A stretch of DNA of 64,000 nucleotides from Photobacterium profundum (GCF_003026285.1 NZ_PYOD01000009.1:103439-167438), one strand, 5' to 3'; positions 1 through 10,563 are shown, numbered from the stretch's first letter. Numbers and translations: made by a program. Notes: generated from the sequence alone by a model not told the origin.

Positions 1-681
1 AATAGCGCAATTCAATCTGTGCCTGTATTGCCATCTTCCAGCTTCACCTTACAAGACGTTTTAGGGCAAGGTGCATCAGGCGTTATTTCTAAAGCGATAT
101 GGAATAATAAAAAGCAAACAGACTTCCCTGAAGATATTGCTGTAAAAGTGTTTAAAGGCGAAGTAACAAGCGATGGTTACCCTGATGATGAATTACAAGC
201 CTGCTTAAAAGTCGGTAACCACCCCAATGTCGTGCAATCTTTAGCGCAAGTGAATGAAGACGGTTATCTAGCCTTAATCATGAATTTAATCCCTTCTCAC
301 TTCCGCAATTTAGGGCTACCACCCTGCTTTAATAGCTGTACCCGAGATACTTTTCCACCAGACTTTACCTTGTCGGTTGAACACATAAATAAAATCGTTA
401 AGCAGATGGAAGAGGTTTTTGTTCATTTACATTCAAATCAGGTCTGTCACGGCGACTTATATGCGCATAACACCCTTTATGATGAAGAAGCCAATATCAT
501 TTTTGGCGATTTCGGGGCTGCGAGCATGTACCACATGCTAACTGAAGCGCAACAAGCATGTATCAAGCAGATTGAGCACCGTGCACTCTGCCATTTCATT
601 GATGATCTGCTAAGTGTTTGTGCTGAAGGTAATAGAAACGAGGAAACGTTTCAGTTACTAAAAAAGAAATTGAGCCACTAA
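1..681 (+). CDS. Protein-kinase-like protein, 5' end outside window
   Basis: The reading frame is open from the first base, so the gene starts upstream and only its C-terminal part is visible. The visible part is a eukaryotic-type protein kinase fold. There is a glycine-rich loop (GQGASGV), a VAIK-like lysine (IAVKVF), a catalytic loop HGDLYAHN (H-x-D-x4-N) and a GDFG magnesium-binding motif. The GTG at 19 could act as a start, but the frame continues before it. Gammaproteobacterial proteins of this type often carry leucine-rich repeats before the kinase, which would fit a longer gene; that is inference. The substrate is unknown. The catalytic Asp and the DFG are intact, so activity is plausible. 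Confidence 0.75.
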   Translation, partial: NSAIQSVPVLPSSSFTLQDVLGQGASGVISKAIWNNKKQTDFPEDIAVKVFKGEVTSDGYPDDELQACLKVGNHPNVVQSLAQVNEDGYLALIMNLIPSHFRNLGLPPCFNSCTRDTFPPDFTLSVEHINKIVKQMEEVFVHLHSNQVCHGDLYAHNTLYDEEANIIFGDFGAASMYHMLTEAQQACIKQIEHRALCHFIDDLLSVCAEGNRNEETFQLLKKKLSH

Positions 682-692
682 AAGAAAAGATA

Positions 693-730
693 GCATCAGG
701 AAGTAAGCCTAAGTGCTTACTTCCTGATGC
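693..730. terminator. Perfect 16-bp inverted repeat between convergent genes
   Basis: A perfect 16-bp stem (693-708 with 715-730) has a 6-nt loop and lies between the convergent kinase and yqfB genes. Read on the minus strand it is followed by a T-rich tract, so it best fits a terminator for yqfB. On the plus strand no T-run follows. Confidence 0.7.
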
Positions 731-752
731 TCATACCCTAAGCTATTCAGAA

Positions 753-1076
753 CTAAGCAACGAGCTTATAAGACACAACATAAAGCTGTTTGATGCCAGG
801 ATAAATATCTTGAATAACATCCTTTAAAACTGGCAGAGTCATATTTTCTTGATCTGCATGAAATTGAGTCAGTTCATCAAACAAGATTGGCTCAACCGAT
901 AAAATTTCTAACTCACAAAATTCACGCCCTTCTTCAAGCGTTGATACTTTTACCGTTGTGCCCGGTACATAGTAACGCTCAGATTCGTCACGAATTGTTA
1001 TCGTTTTCTTACTTGATAAAATATCGCTTTCAAAACGTGCGAAAAATGTCATTTTAGTTGGAATAGTCGTTGTCAT
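753..1076 (-). CDS. yqfB: N(4)-acetylcytidine amidohydrolase, ASCH domain (YqfB)
   Basis: This 107-residue cytosolic protein matches the whole length of E. coli YqfB, an ASCH-fold enzyme that hydrolyses N4-acetylcytidine to cytidine and acetate. The hallmark KKTITIRDESE segment (residues 23-33) carries the catalytic Lys24 and Thr27. The DQENMTL segment supplies Glu77, equivalent to Glu74 of E. coli. The length is typical (E. coli 103). It stands alone, convergent with the kinase-like gene and divergent from hutC. Confidence 0.9.
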   Translation of the reverse strand: MTTTIPTKMTFFARFESDILSSKKTITIRDESERYYVPGTTVKVSTLEEGREFCELEILSVEPILFDELTQFHADQENMTLPVLKDVIQDIYPGIKQLYVVSYKLVA

Positions 1077-1268
1077 TTTTTACTCATAATTACATATCGC
1101 CGTTAGAGGCATTGTAAGTAACACACATTATGCAGCTACTCATGTTTGATACTTATTCTACGCATTCCTATCTGTAGTCCTAGATAAAAAATAGCCAATA
1201 AAAATATTTACTTGAAATACAGCGATAAAATTGCTTTTATTTGTATAGGCAATTATGGAATTACACTC

Positions 1269-1973
1269 ATGGCTCAATCTCCTCGTTATTTACAAATCAA
1301 ACAGTATTTAAATGATAAAATCCAAACTAGAACTTGGCCTCCTGGTTTTAAAATTCCTACTGAAATTGAGTTATCAGAACAATTTGCAGTGAGTCGGATG
1401 ACGGCAAATAAAGCGATCCGAGATTTAGTAGGTGATGGTTTATTAAAACGCACCCCAAGGTTGGGCACGTTTGTTTGTCATAAAAAAGCTGAATCACCAT
1501 TAATGGAGATTCGAAATATCGCTAATGAAGTGCGTAACCGTGGTCATGACTATTCAAGCCAAGTAATAAGCCAACATAGCGTAGAAGCAAAAGATGATAT
1601 TGCTTTACGCATAGGCGTAAGAAACGGCACATTGATTTACTTTACTCAAATAGTACATTATGAGAATAGCATGCCTATTCAGCTTGAAGAACGCTGGGTT
1701 AACCCCGACTTTGCCCCTCAATATCTCGAGCAAGATTTTACGGTACAAACACCTAATGAATACTTGGTTCAAACCTGCCCTCTTAGTGATATCGAACATA
1801 CCGTTGAAGCCATTATTCCCATTGGCCGTATTATATCTTTGCTTGAAATGAACGAAGGTGAACCTTGTCTATTGCTTAATCGTCGTACGTGGAGTGACAA
1901 AAATTTGATCAGCACTGCATTGCTCTATCATCCCGGTAATAAATATAAGTTGAGTTCTCGAACTAAGGTGTAA
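1269..1973 (+). CDS. hutC: Histidine utilization repressor HutC (GntR family)
   Basis: This 234-residue GntR/HutC regulator has an N-terminal winged helix (residues about 5-70, with the PTEIELSEQFAVSRMTANKAI helix-turn-helix region) and a C-terminal UTRA ligand-binding domain (about 90-230). HutC represses the hut genes and is released by urocanate. I chose ATG 1269 (MAQSPRYLQIK), which has GGAA 8 nt upstream. A TTG at 1212 would add 19 residues atypical of the family. The gene lies 241 bp upstream of hutI in the same direction. The gap contains the putative operator, so hutC is probably transcribed separately from the structural genes. Confidence 0.93.
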   Translation: MAQSPRYLQIKQYLNDKIQTRTWPPGFKIPTEIELSEQFAVSRMTANKAIRDLVGDGLLKRTPRLGTFVCHKKAESPLMEIRNIANEVRNRGHDYSSQVISQHSVEAKDDIALRIGVRNGTLIYFTQIVHYENSMPIQLEERWVNPDFAPQYLEQDFTVQTPNEYLVQTCPLSDIEHTVEAIIPIGRIISLLEMNEGEPCLLLNRRTWSDKNLISTALLYHPGNKYKLSSRTKV

Positions 1974-2160
1974 TCTGTATTCGCTCTAACATGTAACAAG
2001 ATAAAATGGTCGCTGTTAGAGCTATTTACTTCTACTGTTAATCCGCTTTACCAACCGATCATTCTCTAACTTTTTAGTTACTGTCAGTTAATAATTACAA
2101 CTTTGATCACAATTTCTTTACATCACATCTTGAGTTTCACTGCAAAATCGCCTATTTATT

Positions 2161-2170
2161 TGTATATACA
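2161..2170. promoter_or_regulatory. Putative HutC operator
   Basis: The perfect palindrome TGTATATACA lies 45 bp before the hutI start. It resembles the GntR/HutC-type sites known upstream of hut operons. A weaker imperfect dyad (TTGTAT...ATACACAA, 2179-2195) follows and could be a second site. The assignment rests on position next to hutI and on remembered motif similarity. Confidence 0.6.
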
Positions 2171-2214
2171 TATTGCTTTTGTATCTTATACACAATCAAA
2201 GAAGCGGATTATAA

Positions 2215-3459
2215 ATGGAACGAGTGCTTACCAATCTTAGATTAGTCACCCTGTCGTCAGAGACATCAGCCGATAATAACGGCTATCAGATCATCGAAGA
2301 TGGCATGGTTGGAATAACAAACGGAAAGATCATGTTTGTCGGCTCGGCATCCGATAGTCCTCTGGCATGTCATAACGACTTGCATGGTCATCCTGACGTA
2401 ATTGATTGTGGTAATGCATTAGTGACCCCAGGCTTAATTGATTGCCACACCCATCTTATCTTTGCAGGTAATCGAGCAAACGAGTTTGAACAACGCCTTA
2501 ACGGTATGCCTTACGAAGAAATTGCCAAACGAGGTGGCGGTATTATCTCTACCGTTCAAGCAACCCGTGAAGCAACAGAAGATGAACTCTACCAACTCGC
2601 GCTCAAGCGGTTAGATGGCTTAAAACGTGACGGCGTCACAACTATTGAAATCAAATCAGGTTATGGTTTAACACTAGACGATGAATTAAAGATGCTTCGT
2701 GTGGCTCTACGCATTGGAGATATGCCAGATATTAAAGTTTCGACTACGCTTTTAGCCGCTCACGCTGTACCTCCTGAATATAAAAACCGTGCTGATGATT
2801 ATATTGACTATGTTTGCCAACACATTATTCCTGCGGCAGTAGAACAAGGGCTCGCAGATTATGTTGATGTTTTCTGCGAAGGCATTGGTTTTTCTACTCA
2901 GCAATGCCAGCGTGTATTTGAAACAGCCAAAGGCTACGGACTGGGTATTAAAGGCCATACAGAACAGTTATCCAACTTAGGTGGTAGTGCGCTTGCGGCA
3001 AGAATGGGCGCCACCTCTGTCGATCATATTGAACACCTCGATCACGATGGCGTGGCTGCACTTGCTGCGAATAATACTGTCGCAACCTTATTACCTGGGG
3101 CTTATTATTTCTTGCGTGAAACACAACGTCCACCCATCGAACATCTACGTAAATTTCAGGTTCCTATGGCAATTTCAACCGACTTTAATCCGGGAACATC
3201 CCCTATCGCTTCGCTCCGTACCATGATGAATATGGCATGTACATTCTTCCGACTTACGCCCGAAGAATGTTTACGAGGCGTAACCTGCAATGCTGCTCAA
3301 GCGTTAGGGCTAGAAGCATCACGCGGGAAAATCAGTGTTGGCATGGAAGCAGATCTCGCACTTTGGGACATTGATACACCCGCAGAGTTATCTTACCGAC
3401 TAGGTGTGCCCGATCTTATTGCACGCATTGTGGATGGAGAAATTTTCTATGCCAAATAA
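2215..3459 (+). CDS. hutI: Imidazolonepropionase HutI
   Basis: This 414-residue amidohydrolase converts 4-imidazolone-5-propanoate to N-formimidoyl-L-glutamate, the third step of histidine degradation. Metal-binding and substrate motifs are visible: [16 protein letters not shown] (the HxH ligand pair), [21 protein letters not shown] and the STDFNPGT segment with the metal-ligand Asp. The length matches the family (about 400-415). It is the first gene of hutI-hutG-hutU-hutH and its 3' end overlaps the hutG start. The start ATG follows a weak AAGCGGA ribosome site. Confidence 0.96.
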   Translation: MERVLTNLRLVTLSSETSADNNGYQIIEDGMVGITNGKIMFVGSASDSPLACHNDLHGHPDVIDCGNALVTPGLIDCHTHLIFAGNRANEFEQRLNGMPYEEIAKRGGGIISTVQATREATEDELYQLALKRLDGLKRDGVTTIEIKSGYGLTLDDELKMLRVALRIGDMPDIKVSTTLLAAHAVPPEYKNRADDYIDYVCQHIIPAAVEQGLADYVDVFCEGIGFSTQQCQRVFETAKGYGLGIKGHTEQLSNLGGSALAARMGATSVDHIEHLDHDGVAALAANNTVATLLPGAYYFLRETQRPPIEHLRKFQVPMAISTDFNPGTSPIASLRTMMNMACTFFRLTPEECLRGVTCNAAQALGLEASRGKISVGMEADLALWDIDTPAELSYRLGVPDLIARIVDGEIFYAK

Positions 3460-4519
3460 TATGTTTTCAAACACAATCAACATGAGTGCTTGGCAAGGGC
3501 GCACCGACCCTGAAGATGGCGAACTGGGCATGCGATGGCACCAAAAAGTGCTTCCTGCCGATCAGGCCAATGAAGAAGGCATTATGTTGCTGGGCTTCGC
3601 CTGTGATGCTGGTGTCGCTCGTAATAAAGGCCGCACAGGTGCTTACGGTGCCCCTATTGCTATCCGACGCGTACTGGCAAATTTAGCTTGGCACCATCAA
3701 GAGCCTGTTTACGACGCTGGAGATATCAGCTGTGATGACGGTAACTTAGAGTTAGCTCAACATCGCTTAGGTGAAGATGTCTGTCTTGCTTTACGTCAAA
3801 AACATAAAGTGATTGTCTTTGGCGGTGGTCATGAAATGGCATGGGGTACATTCCAAGGTATTGGCGCTTATTTGCAACAAAAGCAAGAAGCGACAAACAG
3901 TATTCAAGCGCCACTTGATATGAATAATGAAAATCCGAATGTGGAAAGTTCTGAGATACCCGCACCTCGCATCGGTATTATCAACTTTGATGCGCATTTT
4001 GATTTACGTAATCCACCCTCTGGCCCACAAGCGAGTGCAGGCAGCTCTGGCACACCATTCCATCAAATCGCTCGTTTTTGCGAATTACAACACTGGCCAT
4101 TTAATTACGCTTGTCTTGGTTTAAACCGCGGCAGTAACACACAAGCATTATATGAAAAAGCCGATCGACTTGGAGTGCTGTACCGAGATGATACGGAATT
4201 AACACACCGAACCATCGAACAAACCCAAGCAGCACTCAATACATTTATTGCTGAATGCGATTATTTATACCTCACGATTGACTTAGATGTTTTTCCAGCC
4301 TGTGTCGCACCCGGTGTAAGTGCACCTGCGGCTCGTGGCGTATCGTTAGAAATAATCGAACAGTTAATGGAACCCATTTTAACGGCTAAAACAGAGCAAG
4401 GTGATTCAAAGTTACTTGTCGCTGATTTAGCAGAATATAACCCTCGTTTTGATATTGATAACCAAACTGCACGGTTAGCAGCAAGACTGACCTGGACAAT
4501 AGCCCGTGCCATTCGTTAA
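3449..4519 (+). CDS. hutG: Formimidoylglutamase HutG (arginase family)
   Basis: This 356-residue ureohydrolase-fold enzyme hydrolyses N-formimidoylglutamate to glutamate and formamide, ending the pathway. The manganese-site motifs are intact: [18 protein letters not shown] and [20 protein letters not shown] low-complexity insert rich in N, E and Q (roughly residues 131-165) separates the first two motifs. It makes the protein somewhat longer than many HutG proteins. ATG 3449 was chosen: GGAG lies 9 nt upstream and it gives an 11-bp overlap with hutI, suggesting translational coupling. An in-frame ATG at 3461 is an alternative. Confidence 0.94.
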   Translation: MPNNMFSNTINMSAWQGRTDPEDGELGMRWHQKVLPADQANEEGIMLLGFACDAGVARNKGRTGAYGAPIAIRRVLANLAWHHQEPVYDAGDISCDDGNLELAQHRLGEDVCLALRQKHKVIVFGGGHEMAWGTFQGIGAYLQQKQEATNSIQAPLDMNNENPNVESSEIPAPRIGIINFDAHFDLRNPPSGPQASAGSSGTPFHQIARFCELQHWPFNYACLGLNRGSNTQALYEKADRLGVLYRDDTELTHRTIEQTQAALNTFIAECDYLYLTIDLDVFPACVAPGVSAPAARGVSLEIIEQLMEPILTAKTEQGDSKLLVADLAEYNPRFDIDNQTARLAARLTWTIARAIR

Positions 4520-4597
4520 ACCCGCTATCGCTTATTAACTTTAAATAACAGTGAACAATATAACCACTACGACGAATAGCACAGCAAGGAGAGCTAC

Positions 4598-6304
4598 ATG
4601 ACACAATCAACAATTCCAAACCCACGCCTGGATGAATCACGCACAATCATTGCACCTACTGGTACGCAATTAAATGCTAAATCATGGCTAACAGAAGCCC
4701 CACTTCGCATGTTAATGAATAACTTGCACCCAGACGTTGCTGAACATCCTCACGCATTGGTTGTATATGGTGGCATTGGCCGCGCTGCACGTAATTGGGA
4801 ATGTTATGACAAGATTGTTGAAGTACTAAAGCGTCTTGAAGACGATGAAACCTTGATGGTGCAATCAGGTAAACCTGTTGGTGTCTTTAAGACGCACACC
4901 AATGCACCACGTGTATTAATTGCCAACTCAAACCTTGTTCCACATTGGGCAAACTGGGAGCACTTCAACGAGCTCGATAAAGAAGGTTTAATGATGTACG
5001 GTCAAATGACAGCAGGTAGCTGGATCTACATCGGCTCACAAGGCATTGTTCAAGGTACTTACGAAACATTTGTTGCCATGGCTCGTCAACACTTCAACGG
5101 TGATGCAAAAGGCCGTTGGGTACTAACTGGTGGGCTTGGTGGCATGGGTGGCGCTCAGCCTCTAGCGGCAACAATGGCAGGCTTTTCAATGCTGGCTGTA
5201 GAGTGTGATGAATCACGCATCGACTACCGTTTACGTACAGGTTATGTCGATAGCAAAGCAACAACCCTTGATGAAGCATTAGCGATTATTGAAGAATCGA
5301 AGCAAACAGGTAAGCCAGTATCAGTCGGTTTATTGGGTAATGCGGCAGATGTGTATGCAGACATTGTTAAGCGTGGCATTGTGCCAGATGTAACTACAGA
5401 CCAAACCTCTGCGCATGATCCGCTAAATGGTTACCTACCTCAAGGCTGGTCGATGGAGCATGCTGCTGCAATGCGCCTTGAAGATGAGGCGGTTGTTGTA
5501 AAAGCAGCAAAACAATCAATGGCAGTACAAGTTCAGGCAATGCTAGCGCTACAAAAGGCCGGTTCTGCCACCGTCGATTATGGTAATAATATTCGTCAAA
5601 TGGCACTAGAAGAAGGGGTTGTAAACGCGTTTGATTTCCCGGGCTTTGTTCCGGCGTATATTCGCCCGTTGTTTTGTGAAGGAATTGGACCTTTCCGTTG
5701 GGCTGCTCTTTCTGGCGACCCAGAAGATATCTATAAAACCGACCAAAAAGTAAAAGAACTGATTCCAGACAACCCGCACCTGCATAATTGGTTAGATATG
5801 GCACGTGAGCGTATCCAGTTCCAAGGTTTACCTGCACGAATTTGTTGGGTTGGTTTAAAAGATCGTGCTCGCCTTGGTAAGGCATTTAATGAAATGGTCA
5901 AAAATGGCGAGCTTAAAGCCCCTATTGTTATCGGGCGAGATCATCTTGATTCAGGTTCTGTTGCCAGCCCTAACCGTGAAACAGAAGGCATGATGGACGG
6001 TTCAGATGCCGTGTCTGATTGGCCGTTGTTGAATGCCCTTTTGAATACGGCGTCAGGTGCAACATGGGTTTCGCTTCACCACGGTGGCGGTGTTGGCATG
6101 GGCTTCTCACAGCATTCCGGCATGGTAATTGTGTGCGATGGCACTGACGATGCAGCCGAACGTGTAGGCCGTGTTCTTCGTAATGATCCTGCAACAGGTG
6201 TAATGCGCCATGCCGATGCTGGTTACGATATCGCCATTAACTGCGCCGAAGAGCAAGGTTTAGACCTGCCGATGGTGAATACAAAAAATACTCACTCTAA
6301 ATAA
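4598..6304 (+). CDS. hutU: Urocanate hydratase HutU
   Basis: This 568-residue urocanase makes 4-imidazolone-5-propanoate from urocanate using tightly bound NAD+. Visible signatures are [12 protein letters not shown] near the N-terminus, the NAD-binding [14 protein letters not shown], the active-site cysteine segment [15 protein letters not shown], and [15 protein letters not shown] near the C-terminus. The length is typical (about 555-570). A strong AAGGAGAG ribosome site precedes ATG 4598. It is third in the hut operon, 78 bp after hutG and 24 bp before hutH. Confidence 0.97.
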   Translation: MTQSTIPNPRLDESRTIIAPTGTQLNAKSWLTEAPLRMLMNNLHPDVAEHPHALVVYGGIGRAARNWECYDKIVEVLKRLEDDETLMVQSGKPVGVFKTHTNAPRVLIANSNLVPHWANWEHFNELDKEGLMMYGQMTAGSWIYIGSQGIVQGTYETFVAMARQHFNGDAKGRWVLTGGLGGMGGAQPLAATMAGFSMLAVECDESRIDYRLRTGYVDSKATTLDEALAIIEESKQTGKPVSVGLLGNAADVYADIVKRGIVPDVTTDQTSAHDPLNGYLPQGWSMEHAAAMRLEDEAVVVKAAKQSMAVQVQAMLALQKAGSATVDYGNNIRQMALEEGVVNAFDFPGFVPAYIRPLFCEGIGPFRWAALSGDPEDIYKTDQKVKELIPDNPHLHNWLDMARERIQFQGLPARICWVGLKDRARLGKAFNEMVKNGELKAPIVIGRDHLDSGSVASPNRETEGMMDGSDAVSDWPLLNALLNTASGATWVSLHHGGGVGMGFSQHSGMVIVCDGTDDAAERVGRVLRNDPATGVMRHADAGYDIAINCAEEQGLDLPMVNTKNTHSK

Positions 6305-6328
6305 ACTACCGATAGCGAGAAAGTAATC

Positions 6329-7861
6329 ATGTACCAATTAGAAATTATTCCAGGCAAGCTATCGCTGAAACAACTTCGTGAAGTTAGCCGTCAGCCTACT
6401 CAATTATCTTTAACGGAAGATGCACTGCCTGAAATGCTCATCAGCGCAGAAGCGGTTGCACAAGTTATCAAAGATGACAAAGTTGTTTATGGCATAAATA
6501 CTGGGTTTGGTTTGCTCGCCAACACCCGTATTGCCGCTGAAGATCTTGAAACACTGCAACGTAGTATTGTACTTTCACACGCAGCAGGCATCGGTGAGTT
6601 CATGGACGATGCCACTGTACGAATGATGATTGTATTAAAAGTAAATAGCCTTTCACGCGGTTACTCGGGTATTCGTCCATTGGTTGTTAATGCATTAATG
6701 CAATTGGTTAACACTGAAGTATATCCATGCATTCCGAAGAAGGGCTCTGTGGGTGCTTCTGGCGATCTTGCCCCTCTTGCACATATGAGTACCGTGTTAT
6801 TGGGCGAGGGTGAAGCCCGTTACCAAGGCAAAATAATTACTGGTGCCCAAGCGCTTGAGATTGCAGGATTAGAACCTATTACCCTAGCCCCTAAAGAAGG
6901 GTTAGCGCTGCTTAACGGAACCCAGGCTTCGACCGCATTTGCACTAGAAGGCTTTTTTGCAGCTGAAGATTTATACTCAGCAGCAACAGTTTGTGGCGCA
7001 ATGTCTGTTGATGCTGCACTGGGTAGTCGTCGTCCATTCGATCCTCGAATTCACCGTGTTCGTGGTCACCGTAGTCAAATTGACGCGGCAATGGGATACC
7101 GTCACATGTTAGGACAAAACAGTGAAATTGGTTTATCTCACCAACAATGTGAAAAGGTACAAGACCCCTACTCGCTGCGTTGTCAGCCACAAGTAATGGG
7201 TGCTTGTTTACAGCAAATTCGTAATTCTGCTGTCACGTTAGAAGTCGAAGCAAACGCAGTATCCGATAATCCACTTGTTTTTGCTGATGATGGCGACATT
7301 ATCTCGGGTGGTAACTTCCATGCAGAGCCTGTTGCAATGGCAGCAGATAACCTTGCATTGGCCATTGCCGAAATTGGCAGCTTGTCTGAGCGTCGTATGG
7401 CGTTATTGATCGATAGCGGCTTAAGTAAGCTTCCACCGTTCTTGGTAGATAACGGAGGGGTTAACTCCGGCTTTATGATTGCACAAGTAACCGCAGCTGC
7501 ATTAGCAAGTGAGAATAAATCGCTTGCTCACCCAGCCTCAGTCGATAGCTTGCCAACATCAGCGAACCAAGAAGATCACGTTTCAATGGCTACATTCGCA
7601 GCACGTCGCTTAACCGATATGGCTGAAAACACGCGTGGTATTCTTGCTGTTGAATTGCTAGCCGCGGCACAAGGCCTCGATTTCAGAAGCCCGAATAAGA
7701 GCTCTGAATTAATCGAACAAGCAAAAATGCAATTACGTGAACGTGTCTCTTTCTATGACAAAGATCGCTACTTTGCACCAGACATCGCAAAAGCAAACCA
7801 GTTGTTAAAAGAAGCGACATACAATGCATTAATGCCAGCTACATTACTCCCAAGCTTGTAA
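6329..7861 (+). CDS. hutH: Histidine ammonia-lyase HutH
   Basis: This 510-residue enzyme deaminates L-histidine to trans-urocanate, the first step of the pathway. The [15 protein letters not shown] signature holds the Ala143-Ser144-Gly145 triad that cyclises to the MIO electrophile. The substrate-pocket tyrosine region (VYGINTGFG) and the AVSDNPLV and QEDHVSMA segments are also present. The length is standard (about 500-515). It is the last gene of the operon and is followed directly by a strong hairpin terminator. Confidence 0.97.
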   Translation: MYQLEIIPGKLSLKQLREVSRQPTQLSLTEDALPEMLISAEAVAQVIKDDKVVYGINTGFGLLANTRIAAEDLETLQRSIVLSHAAGIGEFMDDATVRMMIVLKVNSLSRGYSGIRPLVVNALMQLVNTEVYPCIPKKGSVGASGDLAPLAHMSTVLLGEGEARYQGKIITGAQALEIAGLEPITLAPKEGLALLNGTQASTAFALEGFFAAEDLYSAATVCGAMSVDAALGSRRPFDPRIHRVRGHRSQIDAAMGYRHMLGQNSEIGLSHQQCEKVQDPYSLRCQPQVMGACLQQIRNSAVTLEVEANAVSDNPLVFADDGDIISGGNFHAEPVAMAADNLALAIAEIGSLSERRMALLIDSGLSKLPPFLVDNGGVNSGFMIAQVTAAALASENKSLAHPASVDSLPTSANQEDHVSMATFAARRLTDMAENTRGILAVELLAAAQGLDFRSPNKSSELIEQAKMQLRERVSFYDKDRYFAPDIAKANQLLKEATYNALMPATLLPSL

Positions 7862-7899
7862 TGTAGCGTTGTAATCATTAAAAGCTTTGTAAACGATAT

Positions 7900-7945
7900 A
7901 AATCGAGCCTGACCTTTAGCATTATGGTCAGGCTCGATTTTTCTA
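7900..7945 (+). terminator. Terminator of the hut operon
   Basis: A 15-bp perfect stem (7900-7914 with 7926-7940) and an 11-nt loop run directly into a T-rich tract. It lies 38 bp after the hutH stop and is a classical intrinsic terminator. The 220 bp that follow to 8168 hold no recognisable gene. Confidence 0.9.
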
Positions 7946-8168
7946 TTTTAATCCTTTTCCCACCTTTGATACCCCTCTCTTCTAAGTTGATTTACAAGCT
8001 TTTTCACGCAATGAATATTGCATACAAAGTTCAAACCTTGATAAATGCACGGTTATATCTTCCTTAAATGGTCTAAGATGTTGATGAGACACTACTATTA
8101 TTCGTCGCTATTCATATTAACGTGGGTAGCTGTTTAACTGATTGTATTGTTCCAACACGGAGGATGCT

Positions 8169-9035
8169 ATGTGGCAGGCCATTTCTCACCAACTATCAGA
8201 TGTACTGGGTAAACCGTTTAAAATCAGCGAACGAGAGGCTCTCGAAGGTGGAGATGTCAATCAATGTTATTGCGTCGGTGATGGTGATGAGCGCTTTTTT
8301 ATCAAACTGAATGATAAAGAACAGCTTGCCATGTTTAAAAGTGAAGCCGAAAGTTTACGCATTCTAAACGAGGCTAATTGTGTTCAAGTACCTCAACTAT
8401 TACACCTTGGCACATGCCGTGAAAAGTCGTTCTTAGTTCTAAATTACTTACCAACCAAAACCATCGACAACGAATCTGCCTTCAAACTTGGTCAGCAGCT
8501 TGCTGAATTACACCAATGGGGAGAGCAAGCAGAATACGGTTTTGATTTTGATAATTATGTGGGTATTACTCCGCAGCCTAATAAATGGCGTCGTCGTTGG
8601 TGTCGATTCTTTGCCGAGCAACGCATAGCATGGCAACTTCAACTGTGTGAAGAAAAGGGAATTAAATTTGGGAATATCGATACCATTACGGGTAATGTTA
8701 TTTCGTTATTGATGCACCACCAGCCAACCCCCTCTTTGCTTCATGGCGATTTATGGCATGGTAATACAGCACTGACGGTCACAGGGCCTATCATTTTTGA
8801 CCCCGCTACATACTGGGGAGATAGAGAGTGTGATATCGCAATGACAGAGCTCTTTGGTGGTTTCCCTGCCAGTTTCTATGAAGGGTATCAATCTGTTTTC
8901 CCATTAGATGATGGATATCAAGAACGCCGTGACCTTTATAATTTATACCATATCTTAAATCACTGTAATCTATTCGGCGGTGAGTACTTAGCCCAAGCAG
9001 AGCATATTATAGAAAAGCTAAAACTCGATAAATAG
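8169..9035 (+). CDS. Fructosamine-kinase family protein (YniA-like)
   Basis: This 288-residue protein belongs to the fructosamine/ketosamine-3-kinase family, which phosphorylates ketosamine adducts and so helps remove glycation. Visible are the ALEGGDVNQCYCV N-terminal motif, the ATP-binding lysine in FFIKLN, the catalytic HGDLWHGN and the metal-binding IIFDPATYWGDRECDIAM. ATG 8169 was selected because GGAGG ends 5 nt upstream; an upstream in-frame ATG at 8142 lacks a ribosome site. The next gene is a HAD phosphatase. In E. coli the yniA and yniC homologues are also close neighbours. Confidence 0.88.
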   Translation: MWQAISHQLSDVLGKPFKISEREALEGGDVNQCYCVGDGDERFFIKLNDKEQLAMFKSEAESLRILNEANCVQVPQLLHLGTCREKSFLVLNYLPTKTIDNESAFKLGQQLAELHQWGEQAEYGFDFDNYVGITPQPNKWRRRWCRFFAEQRIAWQLQLCEEKGIKFGNIDTITGNVISLLMHHQPTPSLLHGDLWHGNTALTVTGPIIFDPATYWGDRECDIAMTELFGGFPASFYEGYQSVFPLDDGYQERRDLYNLYHILNHCNLFGGEYLAQAEHIIEKLKLDK

Positions 9036-9101
9036 TGTATCTGACCATATGCAGTGCTAAAGCGCGTATCATGATAAATGTCACAATAAAGCAGAATCGA
9101 A

Positions 9102-9136
9102 AACATTAGCCCGATAAACGAGCTAATGTTTTTTTT
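9102..9136 (+). terminator. Terminator after fructosamine-kinase gene
   Basis: A 9-bp stem (9102-9110 with 9122-9130) is followed by a run of eight T. Confidence 0.88.
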
Positions 9137-9245
9137 GCGCAAAATACAGTAATCTCAACAGTCGTTATGTGTAATGCCCATCTTGATAAGTAGATCATCA
9201 AGTATTTATCAAGATTGTTATAAACCTTATAGGTATGAAAAAGTC

Positions 9246-9899
9246 ATGTTAAAAGCAGCAGTATTTGATATGGATGGACTACTCGTCGATTCAGAACCGT
9301 TTTGGCAACAAGCGCAAGTCGAAATATTCTCATCTATCGGCGTTACCATTGAACAAAAAGATACATTGCAAACGATGGGTTTACGCATTGATCAAGTCGT
9401 CGATTTTTGGTTCAAAAAACAACCATGGCAAGGTCCTAATTGTGCAGAAATAACCGCTTTAATCGTTTCTCGCGTTCAAGATTTAGTAAAAGAACATAAG
9501 CCAGTGCTACCCGGTGTATTTGAAGCCATTGCAACCTGTAAAGCAATGGGACTAAAGGTTGCCCTAGCCTCTTCATCACCATTAGGTTTAATTGAAGCGA
9601 CGTTAGAAGCATTAGAGCTAGAAAATGAATTTGAAGCTGTGTTATCTGCTGAACATCTTCGTTATGGTAAACCCCACCCAGAAGTGTACATCAACGCTGC
9701 AGATGCATTGGGCGTAGAGCCACAAGCATGCGTCGCCTTTGAAGATTCAGTCAATGGTTTACTGTCAGCCAAAGCGGCACAAATGAAAGGGATAGCGGTA
9801 CCTGAAGCGGAATATGCCAATGATGCTCGCTGGGCGATTGCAGATAGAAAACTTTCATCGCTTCACGAAGTAAATCAGCAATTATTAAGTAGTCTATAA
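9246..9899 (+). CDS. HAD-family sugar phosphatase (YniC/HxpB-like)
   Basis: This 217-residue HAD subfamily IA phosphatase has motif I DMDGLLVDSE, motif II in ALASSSPLG, the conserved lysine in RYGKPHPEVY and motif III VAFEDSVNGLLSA. The length and DMDGLLVDSEPFW closely resemble E. coli YniC (2-deoxyglucose-6-phosphate/hexitol phosphatase), which is the likely activity. ATG 9246 (MLKAAVFDMDG) fits the family; an upstream ATG at 9174 would add 24 atypical residues. The ribosome site is weak. It is transcribed after its own upstream terminator. Confidence 0.85.
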   Translation: MLKAAVFDMDGLLVDSEPFWQQAQVEIFSSIGVTIEQKDTLQTMGLRIDQVVDFWFKKQPWQGPNCAEITALIVSRVQDLVKEHKPVLPGVFEAIATCKAMGLKVALASSSPLGLIEATLEALELENEFEAVLSAEHLRYGKPHPEVYINAADALGVEPQACVAFEDSVNGLLSAKAAQMKGIAVPEAEYANDARWAIADRKLSSLHEVNQQLLSSL

Positions 9900-10273
9900 A
9901 CAAAAAACAATTCAATTGTTGGTGTTACAAAGGGCTAAACCGAGTTTCATCAACAATTCTTACTGTTCAATTATATAAATGTTTCATTTTTGGCGTTTTA
10001 TAAAATAACTTAAAAGTTATAAATCACTTCATATCCATCAAAAAAAGACAATACTGAGAACCTTCACTTAATAATTATTCAGTTCTTCTTATCAATTCAA
10101 AGTTTGTAGTTAATTTTCAGCAAAAACCAATGCTAAACGCTAGGATTTAGTTATACCAGTAAATCACCTGACACATTTATTAAGAATGATTCTTACGTCA
10201 GGAGCATCAAGTGGTGACGCTGGTTCTGTGAATTTTTGTATCTGTAGAGATGCATCATACCAAGGAGTATCAA
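9900..10273. other. Intergenic region with dyad symmetries
   Basis: This AT-rich gap of 374 bp has no credible ORF. It holds a short palindrome (AACAATT-c-AATTGTT, 9905-9919) just after the phosphatase gene and the nested inverted repeat described at 10167-10202. Confidence 0.5.
10167..10202. promoter_or_regulatory. Nested palindrome upstream of CPXCG gene
   Basis: An outer inverted repeat CCTGAC/GTCAGG (10167-10172 and 10197-10202) encloses the perfect dyad TAAGAAT-g-ATTCTTA (10181-10195). The inner dyad has the 7-1-7 geometry of Fur sites and matches that consensus at 10 of 14 positions by eye. It could be an operator or an RNA hairpin in the 5' leader. Its function is not known. Confidence 0.4.
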
Positions 10274-10477
10274 ATGACGAATTATTCAGAGCAGAGTGTC
10301 TCTTGCCCGCATTGTGGACATATTATCAAGATAACTCTTGATACGAGTGGTGGTAGCCAAGAATTCTACGATGACTGCCCGTCGTGCTGTCATGCGGTGC
10401 ATTTAAACATGCAAATTGATGAAGTTCATAAAACCATCAATTTATTTATTGATGCTGATGATGAACAAATTTTTTAG
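10274..10477 (+). CDS. CPXCG cysteine-rich zinc-ribbon protein
   Basis: This 67-residue protein has two CPxC knuckles (CPHCG at residues 11-15 and CPSCC near residue 36), the pattern of the CPXCG-motif small zinc-ribbon family found in many gammaproteobacteria. Its role is not established. ATG 10274 has AAGGAG 6 nt upstream; the upstream in-frame ATG at 10250 lacks one. It is monocistronic and preceded by an unusual dyad element. Confidence 0.82.
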   Translation: MTNYSEQSVSCPHCGHIIKITLDTSGGSQEFYDDCPSCCHAVHLNMQIDEVHKTINLFIDADDEQIF

Positions 10478-10563
10478 TCTTCGTCATAGACAAAAGTGAG
10501 TCTAAGCCTATATGAGAATTCAATATATAACCACTCAATAGGCTTAACTTAATAATAAATTTA

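Noticed and set aside
1269..7861. Possible CRP sites upstream of hutI (half-sites such as GATCACAA near 2105)
   Set aside because: Only half-sites with poor partners were seen, which is not enough to call.
8122..8310. Second ORF overlapping the fructosamine-kinase start
   Set aside because: It is in another frame within the coding region and its start lacks support. It is a shadow of the kinase-like gene.
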